Shown here piece by piece: positions 1 through 8,687 of a DNA stretch of 64,000 bases. Below the pieces are notes generated by a model. That model had not been told where the DNA came from. It did not search any database and saw nothing but the letters and a program-made list of their open reading frames with translations. The translations under genes and the position numbers were made by a program. Within the stretch, counting starts at the first letter, position 1. Every line of letters starts with the position of its first letter. Source of the stretch: Lichenicola sp964247755 (GTDB lineage Bacteria; Pseudomonadota; Alphaproteobacteria; Acetobacterales; Acetobacteraceae); contig CAXTVX010000004.1 in assembly GCA_964247755.1 (NCBI GenBank), positions 1 through 64,000 of the forward strand. The letters run 5' to 3'.

Positions 1-1
1 C

Positions 2-76
2 TGGAGCGGGCGAAGGGATTCGAACCCTCGACCCCAACCTTGGCAAGGTTGTGCTCTACCCCTGAGCTACGCCCGC
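2..76 (-). tRNA. tRNA-Gly (anticodon GCC), CCA encoded
   Basis: Read on the minus strand the gene opens with GCGGGCG at 76–70, which pairs with CGCCCGC near the 3' end (12–6). The D-loop, an anticodon stem-loop with the loop TTGCCAA (anticodon GCC) and the T-arm motif GGTTCGAATCC all follow in order. The discriminator base is T and the CCA tail is encoded (positions 4–2). It decodes GGC/GGU glycine codons, which are abundant in this GC-rich genome. Confidence 0.95.
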
Positions 77-241
77 GCTCCGTTGCAGTGGCGGGCTTTT
101 AGAAGGCTTCCCGCCGGAGTGCAAGAGGACCGCACGTGGCTCGTGCGGATCGCACACGCTTGCACCCGGAGCGGCAGACGACAATGTTAACGGTCCCAAC
201 GGCGCGGCGGACGCTGCGTGCAGACGCAGGATCAACGACCT

Positions 242-1237
242 ATGGACTACATCATCGGCCAGCCCCGGCCCGGCGCCGCCGGCGTCCCCGCCTCCCGAGC
301 CCTCCCAGCGGCAGAGGCCCGTCCAGCCGCCGGCGCGTCCGCCGAGCCCGCCATCATCGTCGACGGCGACCAGGACAGCTTCATGGCCGACGTCATCGAG
401 GACAGCCGGCGCGTGCCCGTCCTAGTCGACTTCTGGGCGACTTGGTGCGGTCCCTGCAAGACCCTGACCCCGGCGCTGGAGAAGGTCACCCGTGCCGCCG
501 GCGGACGGATCAAGCTGGTCAAGATCGACATCGACGCCAACCGCGCGCTCGTCGCGCAGCTGACCCAGCTGGGCCTGCCGCTGCAGTCGGTGCCGACCGT
601 AGCCGCGTTCTGGCAGGGCCAGATCCTCGACCTGTTCCAAGGCGCGCTGCCCGAAAGCGAGATCAAGCGCTTCGTCGAGGCGCTGCTCAAGGCCGCCGGC
701 GGCGCCATGCCGGCCACCGACCTGCTGGCCGAGGCGAAGGCCGCGCTCGAGGAGAACCAGACCGAGGACGCCGCAGCACTGTTCTCCGCCCTGCTCGAAC
801 AGGAGCCGGAAAGCCCGGACGCCTGGGGCGGCTTGGTGCGCGCCCTGCTGGCGCTGGGCGATGAGCAGCAGGCGCAGGCAGCGCTGGACGAGGTGCCGCC
901 CCGCCTCGCCGACCATCCCGAAATCGCCGGCGCCCGCGCCGCCCTTAGCCTCGCCGCAGAGGGACGACGCGCCGCCGACGCGCTCGACAGCCTGCGGCTC
1001 CGGCTCGACGCCGACCAGGACGACCACGATGCGCGCTACGAGCTCGCCACCGCCCTGAACGGCCTGAACCGGCGACCCGAAGCCGCCGACGCGCTGCTGG
1101 AGATCCTCAGGCGCGACCGCAGCTGGAACAACGGCGCCGCCCGCCTGCAGCTGATCCGCTTCTTCGAGGCCTGGGGGGCCGGCGAGCCCGAGACCCTCGC
1201 CGCCCGGCGCCGGATGTCGGCGTTGTTGTTCAGCTGA
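242..1237 (+). CDS. CnoX/YbbN-like thioredoxin-domain chaperedoxin with TPR-like C-terminus
   Basis: 331 residues. The thioredoxin domain (about 40–150) contains DFWATWCGPCK with the redox pair at about Cys69 and Cys72. The C-terminal half (about 160–320) is alanine-rich helical repeat of the tetratricopeptide kind. This layout is that of the CnoX family, cytosolic holdases that protect proteins from oxidative damage and hand them to GroEL or DnaK. A GTG start at 218 is open in frame, but ATG 242 is preferred because AGGA at 228–231 sits at good spacing. It is followed after 47 nt by a LON-domain gene and then a Trm112-family gene on the same strand, a typical alphaproteobacterial trio. The CxxC is intact, so thiol chemistry is likely, unlike E. 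coli YbbN where one cysteine is lost. Confidence 0.88.
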   Translation: MDYIIGQPRPGAAGVPASRALPAAEARPAAGASAEPAIIVDGDQDSFMADVIEDSRRVPVLVDFWATWCGPCKTLTPALEKVTRAAGGRIKLVKIDIDANRALVAQLTQLGLPLQSVPTVAAFWQGQILDLFQGALPESEIKRFVEALLKAAGGAMPATDLLAEAKAALEENQTEDAAALFSALLEQEPESPDAWGGLVRALLALGDEQQAQAALDEVPPRLADHPEIAGARAALSLAAEGRRAADALDSLRLRLDADQDDHDARYELATALNGLNRRPEAADALLEILRRDRSWNNGAARLQLIRFFEAWGAGEPETLAARRRMSALLFS

Positions 1238-1284
1238 CACCGCCGGCGAGACCCGGCCCCTGGGACTCGTACAGGAGAAAGCGC

Positions 1285-1998
1285 ATGAGCTCACGGATCG
1301 TCCGACGCGTCCCCCGCCTGCGCGACCTACGCGTGGGCGCGCTGCCAAGCCGGCTGCCGGTGTTCCCGCTCGGTGGCGCGCTGCTGCTGCCGCGCGGCCG
1401 GCTGCCGCTGAACATCTTCGAGCCGCGGTACCTCGCCTTGGTCGAGGACGTGCTGGCCACCGATCGCCTGTTCGGCATGATCCAGCCCAGTGACGGCCAG
1501 GACGATCCCGACCCGAACGCACCCGACGACGACGCCCCGCCGGCGCTGTTCCGGGTCGGCTGCGTCGGCCGCCTGACCAGCTTCTCCGAGCGCGAGGACG
1601 GCACCTGCAGCATCTCGCTGACCGGCATCGCCCGCTTCAGGGTGCTGGCCGAGCTCGACGGGCCGCATCCGTACCGCCTGCTCTCGGTATCCTATGACGG
1701 CTTCGGGCGCGACCTGGACGACCCGGGCGAGGTCGCGTTCGACCGCGAGTCGCTGCTGGACACGCTGCGCCGCTACTTCGCCCATCGCGGCTTCGAGGCG
1801 CGCTGGGAGGCGATCGAGCAGATGGACGACGACACCCTGCTCACCACGCTGAGCATGATCTGCCCGTTCCCGCCGGCAGAGAAGCAGGCGCTGCTGGAAG
1901 CCCCCACCCTGTCCGAACGCGCCGGCACCCTGCAGGCGCTGCTGGAGATGGCCGGGCACGAGACCGACGAGAACGACGGCCGGCCGCACTCGGCCTGA
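1285..1998 (+). CDS. LON peptidase substrate-binding-domain protein
   Basis: 237 residues. Resembles the N-terminal substrate-binding domain of Lon protease without the AAA+ or protease domains: the region around LPVFPLGGALLLPRGRLPL, then NIFEPRY, is the hallmark opening of the LON fold, and GCVGRLTSF and ISLTGIARFRV follow in order. The start is supported by AGGAGA seven bases upstream of ATG 1285. The stand-alone family has no well-defined activity; a role in protein quality control is inferred from the fold and from the thioredoxin-chaperone gene upstream. Probably co-transcribed with the flanking thioredoxin and Trm112-like genes. Confidence 0.88.
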   Translation: MSSRIVRRVPRLRDLRVGALPSRLPVFPLGGALLLPRGRLPLNIFEPRYLALVEDVLATDRLFGMIQPSDGQDDPDPNAPDDDAPPALFRVGCVGRLTSFSEREDGTCSISLTGIARFRVLAELDGPHPYRLLSVSYDGFGRDLDDPGEVAFDRESLLDTLRRYFAHRGFEARWEAIEQMDDDTLLTTLSMICPFPPAEKQALLEAPTLSERAGTLQALLEMAGHETDENDGRPHSA

Positions 1999-2043
1999 CG
2001 CCGGCATCTTCCCTATCCCCCCCTCCGGTGCGACACAGCCCCC

Positions 2044-2265
2044 ATGGACGACACCGCCCCTCCGGACGACCTGCCAACCCAGCCGCGCCCGACGGCCGTG
2101 GACCCACGCCTGCTCGAGATCCTGGTCTGCCCGGTGACCAAGGGCCCGCTGGTCTACGACCGCGACAAGGGCGAGCTGGTCAGCCAGCAAGCCGGCCTCG
2201 CCTATCCGGTCCGCGACGGCATCCCGATCATGCTGCCCGACGAGGCCCGCGCCCTGTCCGACTGA
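2044..2265 (+). CDS. Trm112/YcaR (UPF0434) family small protein
   Basis: 73 residues. The core reads LLEILVCPVTKGPL followed by AYPVRDGIPIMLPDEAR, which is the conserved signature of the bacterial Trm112-like/UPF0434 family. In eukaryotes Trm112 activates several methyltransferases; in bacteria the partner is usually unknown, so the role is inferred by family only. Only one cysteine of the zinc-ribbon-like start is kept, as is common in bacterial members. It lies 45 nt after the LON-domain gene on the same strand and converges with the next gene (ending 2279), leaving only 13 nt between stop codons. Confidence 0.88.
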   Translation: MDDTAPPDDLPTQPRPTAVDPRLLEILVCPVTKGPLVYDRDKGELVSQQAGLAYPVRDGIPIMLPDEARALSD

Positions 2266-2278
2266 CCGGCGGGATTCA

Positions 2279-4231
2279 TCACCCTGCCGGTACCCTCCCG
2301 CGCTGCTTGCGGGCCACCGGCCGCGGCCGAGCTTCCGCCGCCACACCCGCCTCCCGCCGCCCCGGCGCGGCCGGCACACGCAGCGGCGCCGGGATCCGCT
2401 CCCGCGCCATCGCGTCCACCGCCTCCAGCACCGCCGGCAGGTCGACCCGGAAGTTGCACAGCGAGGGCACGTGCGCCACGCCGTGCCGCACCAGCAACGG
2501 GCTGTCCGGCAAATCGTGAACGGCGTTCACGTCCACGAACGCCATCGGGCTCGGCTGCTCCATCGTGTCCGGGTTGGAGTAGATGTGCAGGTCGTTGAGA
2601 TTGCCGAGGTTCCAGCGGTTGGTCAGCACCACGCCCGGGCAGTTGCAGACCCAGCGGTACTTGGCGAGCCCCGCTCCCCAGAACGAGACGAAGAACCGGG
2701 CCGCCCGCCCCCAGGCCACGCTTTCGGCCACCGGCTCGCCGACGGTGCTGAGCACCTCGATCCCGGTGCCACGCGCCGCCTCGCGCACCACCCCGACCAG
2801 CTCCCGCTCCGCTTCCACCGGCGACGACCCGGCGCCGAGCTCGCCATGGCTCCAGATCATCGCGCCACCGCCATCGGCCGGATCGCCGTCGTGGCGGTTG
2901 TGCCCGTCCACCACCAGCACCGCCCGCCCGATCGTGCCGGCGAGATGCGCCACCAGCGCGCGGCAGAAGCCAGGCAGGTCGTGCAGGGTACGGTTCTCGG
3001 TGCGCAGGCCGAGCAGGATCACCGGCGCTTCCGCATGGCGATCCGGCGCGCTGATCCGGTCGCGCAGCGCCCGGCTCACCTGCATGCCGCTGGAGCGGAA
3101 CAGGCAGGCCCTGGTCTCGTAGAAGCCGTCGACCAGCGCCATGAAGGGCTCTGCGCGCCGCACCACCCCGCCCCGCAGCTCGGGGAAGATGCGGTCGAGC
3201 GGCCCGTACATCTCCGGCTGCGACCCGCTCTCGCACACCAGGAACGACGGCAGCGCGTCCGCGGGCACCGCCTCCACCAGTGCCGCAATCCCGGACAGGT
3301 CGTTCCACAGCACGTGGCCCAGGTGCATCGCGTTGCGGCCGCGCCAGAAGTGCAGCGGCACGGTGTCGGCGGCATCGAGATAGCCGAACAGCGCGCGGCC
3401 GTGTCGCGCGAGGTGGCGGCGGAACGCGATCTCCAGGTCCGGCCAGCGCCCTGCGAACGCGTCCGGATCGCCAGCCAGCACCAGCCGCGCCTCCGGCACG
3501 TACACCGCCATCGTGCGGAAGTAGATCTCGCCCGCGAGCAGGTAGACGGTAAGGTTCCAGCGCGGGTCGTGCAGCCGGTAGGCGGTGAGGTCGGGATCCA
3601 GCGCCAGGCTGCGGTCGCAGCGCAGCGGCTGCCCATCCACCGGCGAGGGCAGGATCATGAAGCCGTCCCTGACCAGCCGCTGCTGCTCGCGCTGCAGCAG
3701 GCCCGGATCGAACAGCCCGTGCATCCCCTGCATCCGTAGCGGCACCTGCCGCGACCCGCAGCACAGCGTCGGCGTCTGCGGCTGCCCGCCGCCCGGCTGG
3801 TCGAAGCGCCGGAAGTGGAGGGCGGAGTCGAAGGCGCCGAGATACAGCTCGAGCAGGCCGGTGCGGCAATGCGCCGGCAGCTCCAGGAACTCCCGCTCCG
3901 CCTCCGTGATCGGCCGCAGCCGGTCCGACAGCATCAGCGCCGCCCACAGCCCGTCGAGCAGCGGGCACAGCCGGTCCATCATGTCCGCCAGCATCGGCGC
4001 CGGCACCTCGCGCGCGTTGCCGCCGCACCGGCGCAGCTCCGAATCCAGGAACCACAACCCCTCGTCGCCGTCGTCGCTGACGAAGCTGACGATCGTCACC
4101 GGCGCCAGCCCGTCATAAGCGCTGACCGCGCGCCAGCCGGGTAGGAATTCGGCCGGCCTGTCGTCGTTCAGGATCGTCCGCCTACCGTCGGCGAACAGGA
4201 TGTTCGACCCCTCCACCGCCATGATCGACAT
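2279..4231 (-). CDS. Uncharacterised 650-residue protein, possible glycosyltransferase-61-like C-terminus
   Basis: A long gene with normal codon bias that I cannot assign to a named family. There is no signal peptide or membrane segment. The N-terminal half is rich in Trp, Arg and Asp. The C-terminal part contains RFFVSFWGAGLAKYRWVCN followed by PGVVLTNRWN, which resembles the glycine-rich turn and following strand of DUF563/glycosyltransferase family 61 proteins; this likeness is weak. The C-terminus is a basic Arg/Pro/Ala tail. It is transcribed towards, and nearly abuts, the Trm112-like gene. The neighbouring Hint-domain surface protein is on the same strand but 378 nt upstream, so co-transcription is uncertain. 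Confidence 0.7.
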   Translation of the reverse strand: MSIMAVEGSNILFADGRRTILNDDRPAEFLPGWRAVSAYDGLAPVTIVSFVSDDGDEGLWFLDSELRRCGGNAREVPAPMLADMMDRLCPLLDGLWAALMLSDRLRPITEAEREFLELPAHCRTGLLELYLGAFDSALHFRRFDQPGGGQPQTPTLCCGSRQVPLRMQGMHGLFDPGLLQREQQRLVRDGFMILPSPVDGQPLRCDRSLALDPDLTAYRLHDPRWNLTVYLLAGEIYFRTMAVYVPEARLVLAGDPDAFAGRWPDLEIAFRRHLARHGRALFGYLDAADTVPLHFWRGRNAMHLGHVLWNDLSGIAALVEAVPADALPSFLVCESGSQPEMYGPLDRIFPELRGGVVRRAEPFMALVDGFYETRACLFRSSGMQVSRALRDRISAPDRHAEAPVILLGLRTENRTLHDLPGFCRALVAHLAGTIGRAVLVVDGHNRHDGDPADGGGAMIWSHGELGAGSSPVEAERELVGVVREAARGTGIEVLSTVGEPVAESVAWGRAARFFVSFWGAGLAKYRWVCNCPGVVLTNRWNLGNLNDLHIYSNPDTMEQPSPMAFVDVNAVHDLPDSPLLVRHGVAHVPSLCNFRVDLPAVLEAVDAMARERIPAPLRVPAAPGRREAGVAAEARPRPVARKQRGRVPAG

Positions 4232-4609
4232 GGGTGCTCCTGCTGCCGGTTACTGGGCGAGCGACATGCATGGGCCGTGCCGCAGAACGCGGGGTGACCC
4301 AGGTCGCAACCGGCCGAAAGGGCCGGATTCCCCCGCGTCAGCAGCCTGACCTAGGTCCCGGACACCGTCAAATGACCATTATCCGCATACGGTCCATGAC
4401 CCGCTCACCGCAATCGTCAAGCCTGCAACCATGCGCAGGACGCATCCATGTCAAGCCAGGATCAGTTCAATGCCTCCACCACCAGCTGCCCGGCGGCGAT
4501 CTGCGCTGGGTCTGGACGCCATTGGCTGCAATACCCGCCCCAGACGTGCCGCAGAAGCACCAGACTTGAGCCGCGGGTTCAGCAGCCGGATCGAATGGCA
4601 TCCGCGCCC
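4232..4609. other. Intergenic stretch without a recognisable gene
   Basis: 378 nt between two minus-strand genes. It should contain the promoter of the gene starting at 4231 and the 3' flank of the Hint-domain gene ending at 4610. A short hairpin (CCGGCC, loop GAAAG, GGCCGG at 4310–4326) is visible. Open frames here lack coding character and ribosome binding sites. I see no tRNA, insertion-sequence end or conserved leader. Confidence 0.6.
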
Positions 4610-7600
4610 TCAGGCGGCGCACGGCAACCCGCCCGTTGCCGGGACTGCCGGATAAGCCAGGCTTCCGACCACGACCACCTCCAGAAAGGTGTTCTCGTCG
4701 CTCGCCGCCGGGAGCATCAGGGCAGCGTCGCCATCGGTCCACCGCCGATCCTGCTCGAGCTCGTGCCATCCGGACCCATCTAGCGCTACGGCATCGACGG
4801 CGTGGTGGTCCAGTCCCTGCCACAGGACTAGGCTCCCGATCTGCACGCCGAGCCGGCGGCGATCATCAACAAAGGCGCCGACAGAACGTGCAGGTATGGT
4901 GGAGCGGGATTCCAGTCGCAGGGCACGGCGTCCGTGGGGCATCTGGAAGAAGTGTCGATCTCCGTCAAGCCAGCGTGCCTGTAGGACGCTGCCGTCGTCG
5001 AGCCGCACGCGCAGCGCCGGATCACCGTCCAGCGCTGCCTGGCCTGGACGGGGCGCCAGGCCGAGCAGGTCGGCGCGCTGGTCGAGGCGCTGCCAGATCG
5101 GCTCCACCTCGCACCGCGCGGTCGCGAGCGGGGCGCAGGCGTGGAAGCGCCAGTCGTGAGGGGCGGCGGTGGAAGGATCCAGCGCCAGCGTGACGACGTC
5201 GTCGTTGGCAAAGCCGCCGCGGTTCCCGGTATCGAGGTAGCTTTCGGTGGTCAGCCCCTCCGAGATCAGGATCCCGTGGCGCTCCAGCTCGATGTGGTAG
5301 TAGCCGTAGCTGCCGATGCTGCGGTCCTCGATGATGCTGCGGCCGTTGACCAGCATGCGTGCCGGAACCAGGCGCCCATCTGCGAAGATGCAGTGCTCGG
5401 GAGTCACGAGCAGGTCGCGGTGCGGAACGTTCTCGGCGAATGCCCCCGCGATGATGCGCACCGGATAATGGCCGCCCGATGCGACCATCTCTGCGCTCAG
5501 CCGGCGGCAGCCGATCCAGGCGATGGGCCGGAGCACGGTGCCGTCCGCCTCCAGCACCGCGACGCGGTCCTGCCGGCCCTGTGCGCGGCGGAGGAACAGC
5601 TCGTCGACCGTGACCTCGCCCTGCTCCGTCAGGATGCGCGTCCCGGCGAGGAAGCAGGTGGTGGTGACGGTCGTGGTCGCGGTCGCCGGGCTCGTGCCGC
5701 TGACGCCGTCCGAGACCGAAATGCCGATCGTCGTGCCGACGGTCTTCGTCGAGGCGGTCGGCGTGAACGCCAGCGCCTCGAGGTCGCTGTTGAAGGCGGC
5801 GACGGTGGACGCGGTCAGGGTATAGACGCCGGCCGTGCCCGATGCGGTCAGGCCGGTGCCGCTGAGCACGCCGTTGGCGGTGGTGTCGGTCCCGGCGCTG
5901 TTGGCCAGGGTGATAGTGGCGGTCAGGGTCGGGCTTGTGTGCGCGTCCGCCACCTGGGCCGCCGAGAACGGCTGAATAGCCGTCGTGCCGCTGGTGGACG
6001 CGGTGGCGGTGGTGCCGGTGAGCTGCGGGTTCGGCGAGCCGATCGCCAGCTCGACCACCCCGGTGGACGGCGTCTGGAACGAGAACGCGGCACCGGGGGT
6101 CGACGTGATGCTGTGGCTGGCGTTGCCTGTAGAGGCGCTGGAGCTGATGGTGCCGCTGACGGTCACCGTGGCGCTGTCGCCGGAGGCGAGGTTGATGTTG
6201 CTGAGGTTGATGTTACCGGTGCCGGTCTGGGTTTCCAGGTCGTCCTTGACCGACCACGTCACCCCGGTCTCAACCGCAGACGCGTTGTCCAGCAGCGTGA
6301 TCTCCGACGACCCGTTCGGCCCGGTGTCGGTAATCGTGTAGCTGTACGTGAACGCCTGCCCCGGCAACAGCGTGTCCGTGGTGGAGTAGCTGGTCGGAAC
6401 CGTGACCGTCGGGGCGGAGACGGTGAGGTTGACCGGCAGCGTGACCGACAGGTTCTCGATCTCGTGGGTGTCGTTGGATCCGCCAGTGCTGGCGGCGAAA
6501 CCGAGGTAGAAGTTGGTCGGCAGCGTCTGAGCGATCGACAGGTTGGTGATCACCTCGGTGTAGGTGCTGCCGCCGTTGGTGCTGACGAACACCGACAGGC
6601 TCTCGTGCGAGCTGTCGACCTTGAGAAGGTTGATCTTGACGGTGCGCGTGCCGTCGATCCCGGCGGCGAAGGGGTTGGTGCTCAACAGGGAATAGCCGGT
6701 GGTGCCGCTGCCGGAGCCGCGCACGCCGATGTCGTTGGCGATCTGTCCGGTCCCGGTCTGGTCGCCGCGATCGACCGCCGAGAAGTTGCCGAAGGTGTCG
6801 AAGCCGAGGCCAAGGAAGCCGTCCGTGATGCCGGCCTGCCCATCGTCGGAATAGCCGAGGCCGCCGCCGTAGCCGCCGGCCTTCACGCTGGACGCGGTGC
6901 CGCCGGCGGCGGTGATCGCGTCGGCATTCAGCAGGAAGAAGGACAGACCGTCCGCACCTGTGCCGCCGCCGGAATAGTAGGTGAACTGGACCGAGACTCC
7001 GGTGGTCGACGGGAAGGACTGGCTGTAGACGGCAATGCCGGCCTGGCTGTTGGTGGCAGTGGTCAGCTGCAGGTAGCCGCTGCTGTTGATCGTGGTGTTG
7101 CCGCTGTCGACGAAGCTGGTGTTGCCGGTGAAGCTAGTGACGGTGATCGGCAGTCCGGTGGGCGGCCCGTTGATCACCAGCGGCTGCGCGTAGCTGTCCT
7201 CGGCTGCCTTGCTCAGCACCTGCGGCGCTGCCATCGGCGAGCCGGTGCTGGTGACGTCGAGATTCCATCCGTCGCCCGCCGCCACGTCGCCCACGAGGTG
7301 CGACGACGCGGCGACATTGGCGCCGGTGGCGGCGGCGATCTGGTCCACCAGCGCCTGGCCGGTGCTACCTGCGCCGGTGTCGCAGCTGTCGAGGAGGATG
7401 TCGCCGCCGGGCGCCAGCGACGCGCCGATCGCCGCGAGCGCCGCCTGGGAATGCGCCACGGTGTCGGCGTTGACGATCGTGTCGCCGAGCCTGATCGCGC
7501 CGTCGCCGCCATGTGCGATGATTGAGATGGAGGACAACCCGGTCTGGCCGGCGAGCGCCGCTGCGATCTGCTGCAGGCCGTCTTCCTGCGGATCGAGCAG

Positions 7601-7765
7601 GTAGGCCTCGGTTCCGGGCGCCAGGCCGGCTAGCAACGCCTGGTAGTCGTAGACCGTCGGGTCGATGAACACGACCTGCGTTGCGGCTGCGTCGTCGGAA
7701 AGGCTGGAACTCCCGGCTCGCCCGGAGCCGACAGGATTCAACAAGGTCGCCATGCACTTTCCCAT
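4610..7765 (-). CDS. DUF4347 – lectin-like – Hint-domain surface/secreted protein
   Basis: 1051 residues, multidomain. Residues about 30–190 are a DUF4347-type domain (VVFIDPTVYDY, then SISIIAHGGDGAIRLG and GDILLDSCDTGAG). About 205–450 looks like a legume-type lectin beta-sandwich (GADGLSFFLLNAD, LGYSDDGQAGITDGFLGLGFD). About 450–700 is Thr/Ser/Gly-rich repeated beta structure of the CARDB/cadherin-like sort. From Cys704 (CFLAGTRILT) a Hint_2 (hedgehog/intein-like) domain follows, with the TPEHCIF and ESYLDTGNR motifs seen in acetobacterial members. DUF4347 occurs at the N-terminus of large adhesins; Hint domains usually act in autoprocessing, which is inferred here. No N-terminal Sec signal is seen, so a type I-like route is possible. 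ATG codons at 7765 and 7753 are both possible starts. Confidence 0.85.
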   Translation of the reverse strand: MGKCMATLLNPVGSGRAGSSSLSDDAAATQVVFIDPTVYDYQALLAGLAPGTEAYLLDPQEDGLQQIAAALAGQTGLSSISIIAHGGDGAIRLGDTIVNADTVAHSQAALAAIGASLAPGGDILLDSCDTGAGSTGQALVDQIAAATGANVAASSHLVGDVAAGDGWNLDVTSTGSPMAAPQVLSKAAEDSYAQPLVINGPPTGLPITVTSFTGNTSFVDSGNTTINSSGYLQLTTATNSQAGIAVYSQSFPSTTGVSVQFTYYSGGGTGADGLSFFLLNADAITAAGGTASSVKAGGYGGGLGYSDDGQAGITDGFLGLGFDTFGNFSAVDRGDQTGTGQIANDIGVRGSGSGTTGYSLLSTNPFAAGIDGTRTVKINLLKVDSSHESLSVFVSTNGGSTYTEVITNLSIAQTLPTNFYLGFAASTGGSNDTHEIENLSVTLPVNLTVSAPTVTVPTSYSTTDTLLPGQAFTYSYTITDTGPNGSSEITLLDNASAVETGVTWSVKDDLETQTGTGNINLSNINLASGDSATVTVSGTISSSASTGNASHSITSTPGAAFSFQTPSTGVVELAIGSPNPQLTGTTATASTSGTTAIQPFSAAQVADAHTSPTLTATITLANSAGTDTTANGVLSGTGLTASGTAGVYTLTASTVAAFNSDLEALAFTPTASTKTVGTTIGISVSDGVSGTSPATATTTVTTTCFLAGTRILTEQGEVTVDELFLRRAQGRQDRVAVLEADGTVLRPIAWIGCRRLSAEMVASGGHYPVRIIAGAFAENVPHRDLLVTPEHCIFADGRLVPARMLVNGRSIIEDRSIGSYGYYHIELERHGILISEGLTTESYLDTGNRGGFANDDVVTLALDPSTAAPHDWRFHACAPLATARCEVEPIWQRLDQRADLLGLAPRPGQAALDGDPALRVRLDDGSVLQARWLDGDRHFFQMPHGRRALRLESRSTIPARSVGAFVDDRRRLGVQIGSLVLWQGLDHHAVDAVALDGSGWHELEQDRRWTDGDAALMLPAASDENTFLEVVVVGSLAYPAVPATGGLPCAA

Positions 7766-8268
7766 CCAGGCTGCGGCCGCTCGGCCGTGGCAGGTTCGTT
7801 CCGAGACAATAACGCTCCACGGACGGCGCTCCTCTTAGCATGAAGTTGTGCGAGCGCAACAGAAACGTTCACCGAACTACAGCATCTATCTGAATCATCT
7901 CAATATAGATCAGCGTTTGACGACGTATATAAAATAAAACTGATACGTACTTTACTTTTTGTTGTCTCGTTGCGACGCCCTGTCTCTTTATAAGGGCGCC
8001 TGCGGCAGATAGCCGTCGGGACACGGCGGCGCGTCGCACCCCCGCACGAGGTTGGCGGGCGCTGGGTGCCACCTTGAAGCGATATCCGGCGTCGCGGTGA
8101 TGGAGACTGGTTACCGTCCGCCCGATGCCCAGCCCGTCGCGACCAGGACCGTGGCTGCACTCGGCCTCGTCGCCTGCCAGGACGTGGCGTAGCGCCTGCC
8201 CGCGCCGGAACGGACAGGGCCGCGGGCCCGGCGCCGGGTCCCTGGCCGCGGCGCTTCGCCGCCGGCTC
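7766..8268. promoter_or_regulatory. Long AT-rich intergenic region, likely promoter of the Hint-domain gene
   Basis: About 500 nt between two minus-strand genes. Positions about 7865–7975 are strikingly AT-rich for this window, with runs such as TATATAAAATAAAAC near 7935, and contain no coding signal. On the minus strand this places TTTTATTTTATATA some 170 nt upstream of the Hint-protein start, so a promoter and long 5' leader are likely; I cannot fix the -35/-10 boxes. Near 8248–8262 a GCGGCG/CGCCGC hairpin sits just beyond the stop of the DUF3140 gene and could act as a weak terminator, but there is no T-run. Confidence 0.5.
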
Positions 8269-8625
8269 TCAATCCTTCAGCGGATCGTGGCCCCAGTTCA
8301 TCAGCGACGCCCGCCAGCGGCTGTGCTCGATGTCGCTGGACGGCTTCTGCGCCAGGTGGCGGTGCACGTAGCCCACTACCTTCTTCATGTGCGCGTAGTC
8401 CTCCTCGGTCAGGTCGGTCGGCTTCTTGTGCCTGATCTCGACGATCCGATGGCCTTCCTTGTGGCCGACCGCCTCCGAGCCGCCGGCGCTCTTCTTGTTG
8501 GTCCCGTCCGCCCAGCCCACCGACTTCGACTCGTCGCTGTCGAGCCACTTCTCCAGGGCGGCAGGTGTCATGTTCACCACCTCCTTGAAGGACTTCGCGA
8601 TCTCCCCGTGGTCGTCATCCGCCAT
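8269..8625 (-). CDS. DUF3140 family protein
   Basis: 118 residues, beginning MADDDHGEIAKSF and containing VNMTPAALEKWLDSDESKSV and the RIVEIRHKKPTDL segment, ending in NWGHDPLKD. This matches the DUF3140 family of small bacterial proteins, which are sometimes linked with DNA-binding or stress functions but have no proven activity. The reading frame is open further upstream, but ATG 8625 is chosen because GGAGGG lies six bases before it. Charged and Lys/Asp-rich, cytosolic, no signal peptide. It lies 62 nt downstream of ilvC on the same strand. Confidence 0.85.
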   Translation of the reverse strand: MADDDHGEIAKSFKEVVNMTPAALEKWLDSDESKSVGWADGTNKKSAGGSEAVGHKEGHRIVEIRHKKPTDLTEEDYAHMKKVVGYVHRHLAQKPSSDIEHSRWRASLMNWGHDPLKD

Positions 8626-8687
8626 GGCGCCCTCCCTCCGCTGGGCCGGGAACGACGATCCGGCCCGAAAGGTTCGCTGCCGCCCGC

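Noticed and set aside
5141..7525. A 794-residue open frame on the plus strand opposite the Hint-domain gene
   Set aside because: It is antisense to a clear multidomain protein. The composition is Arg/Gly/Val-rich shadow and no domain is seen.
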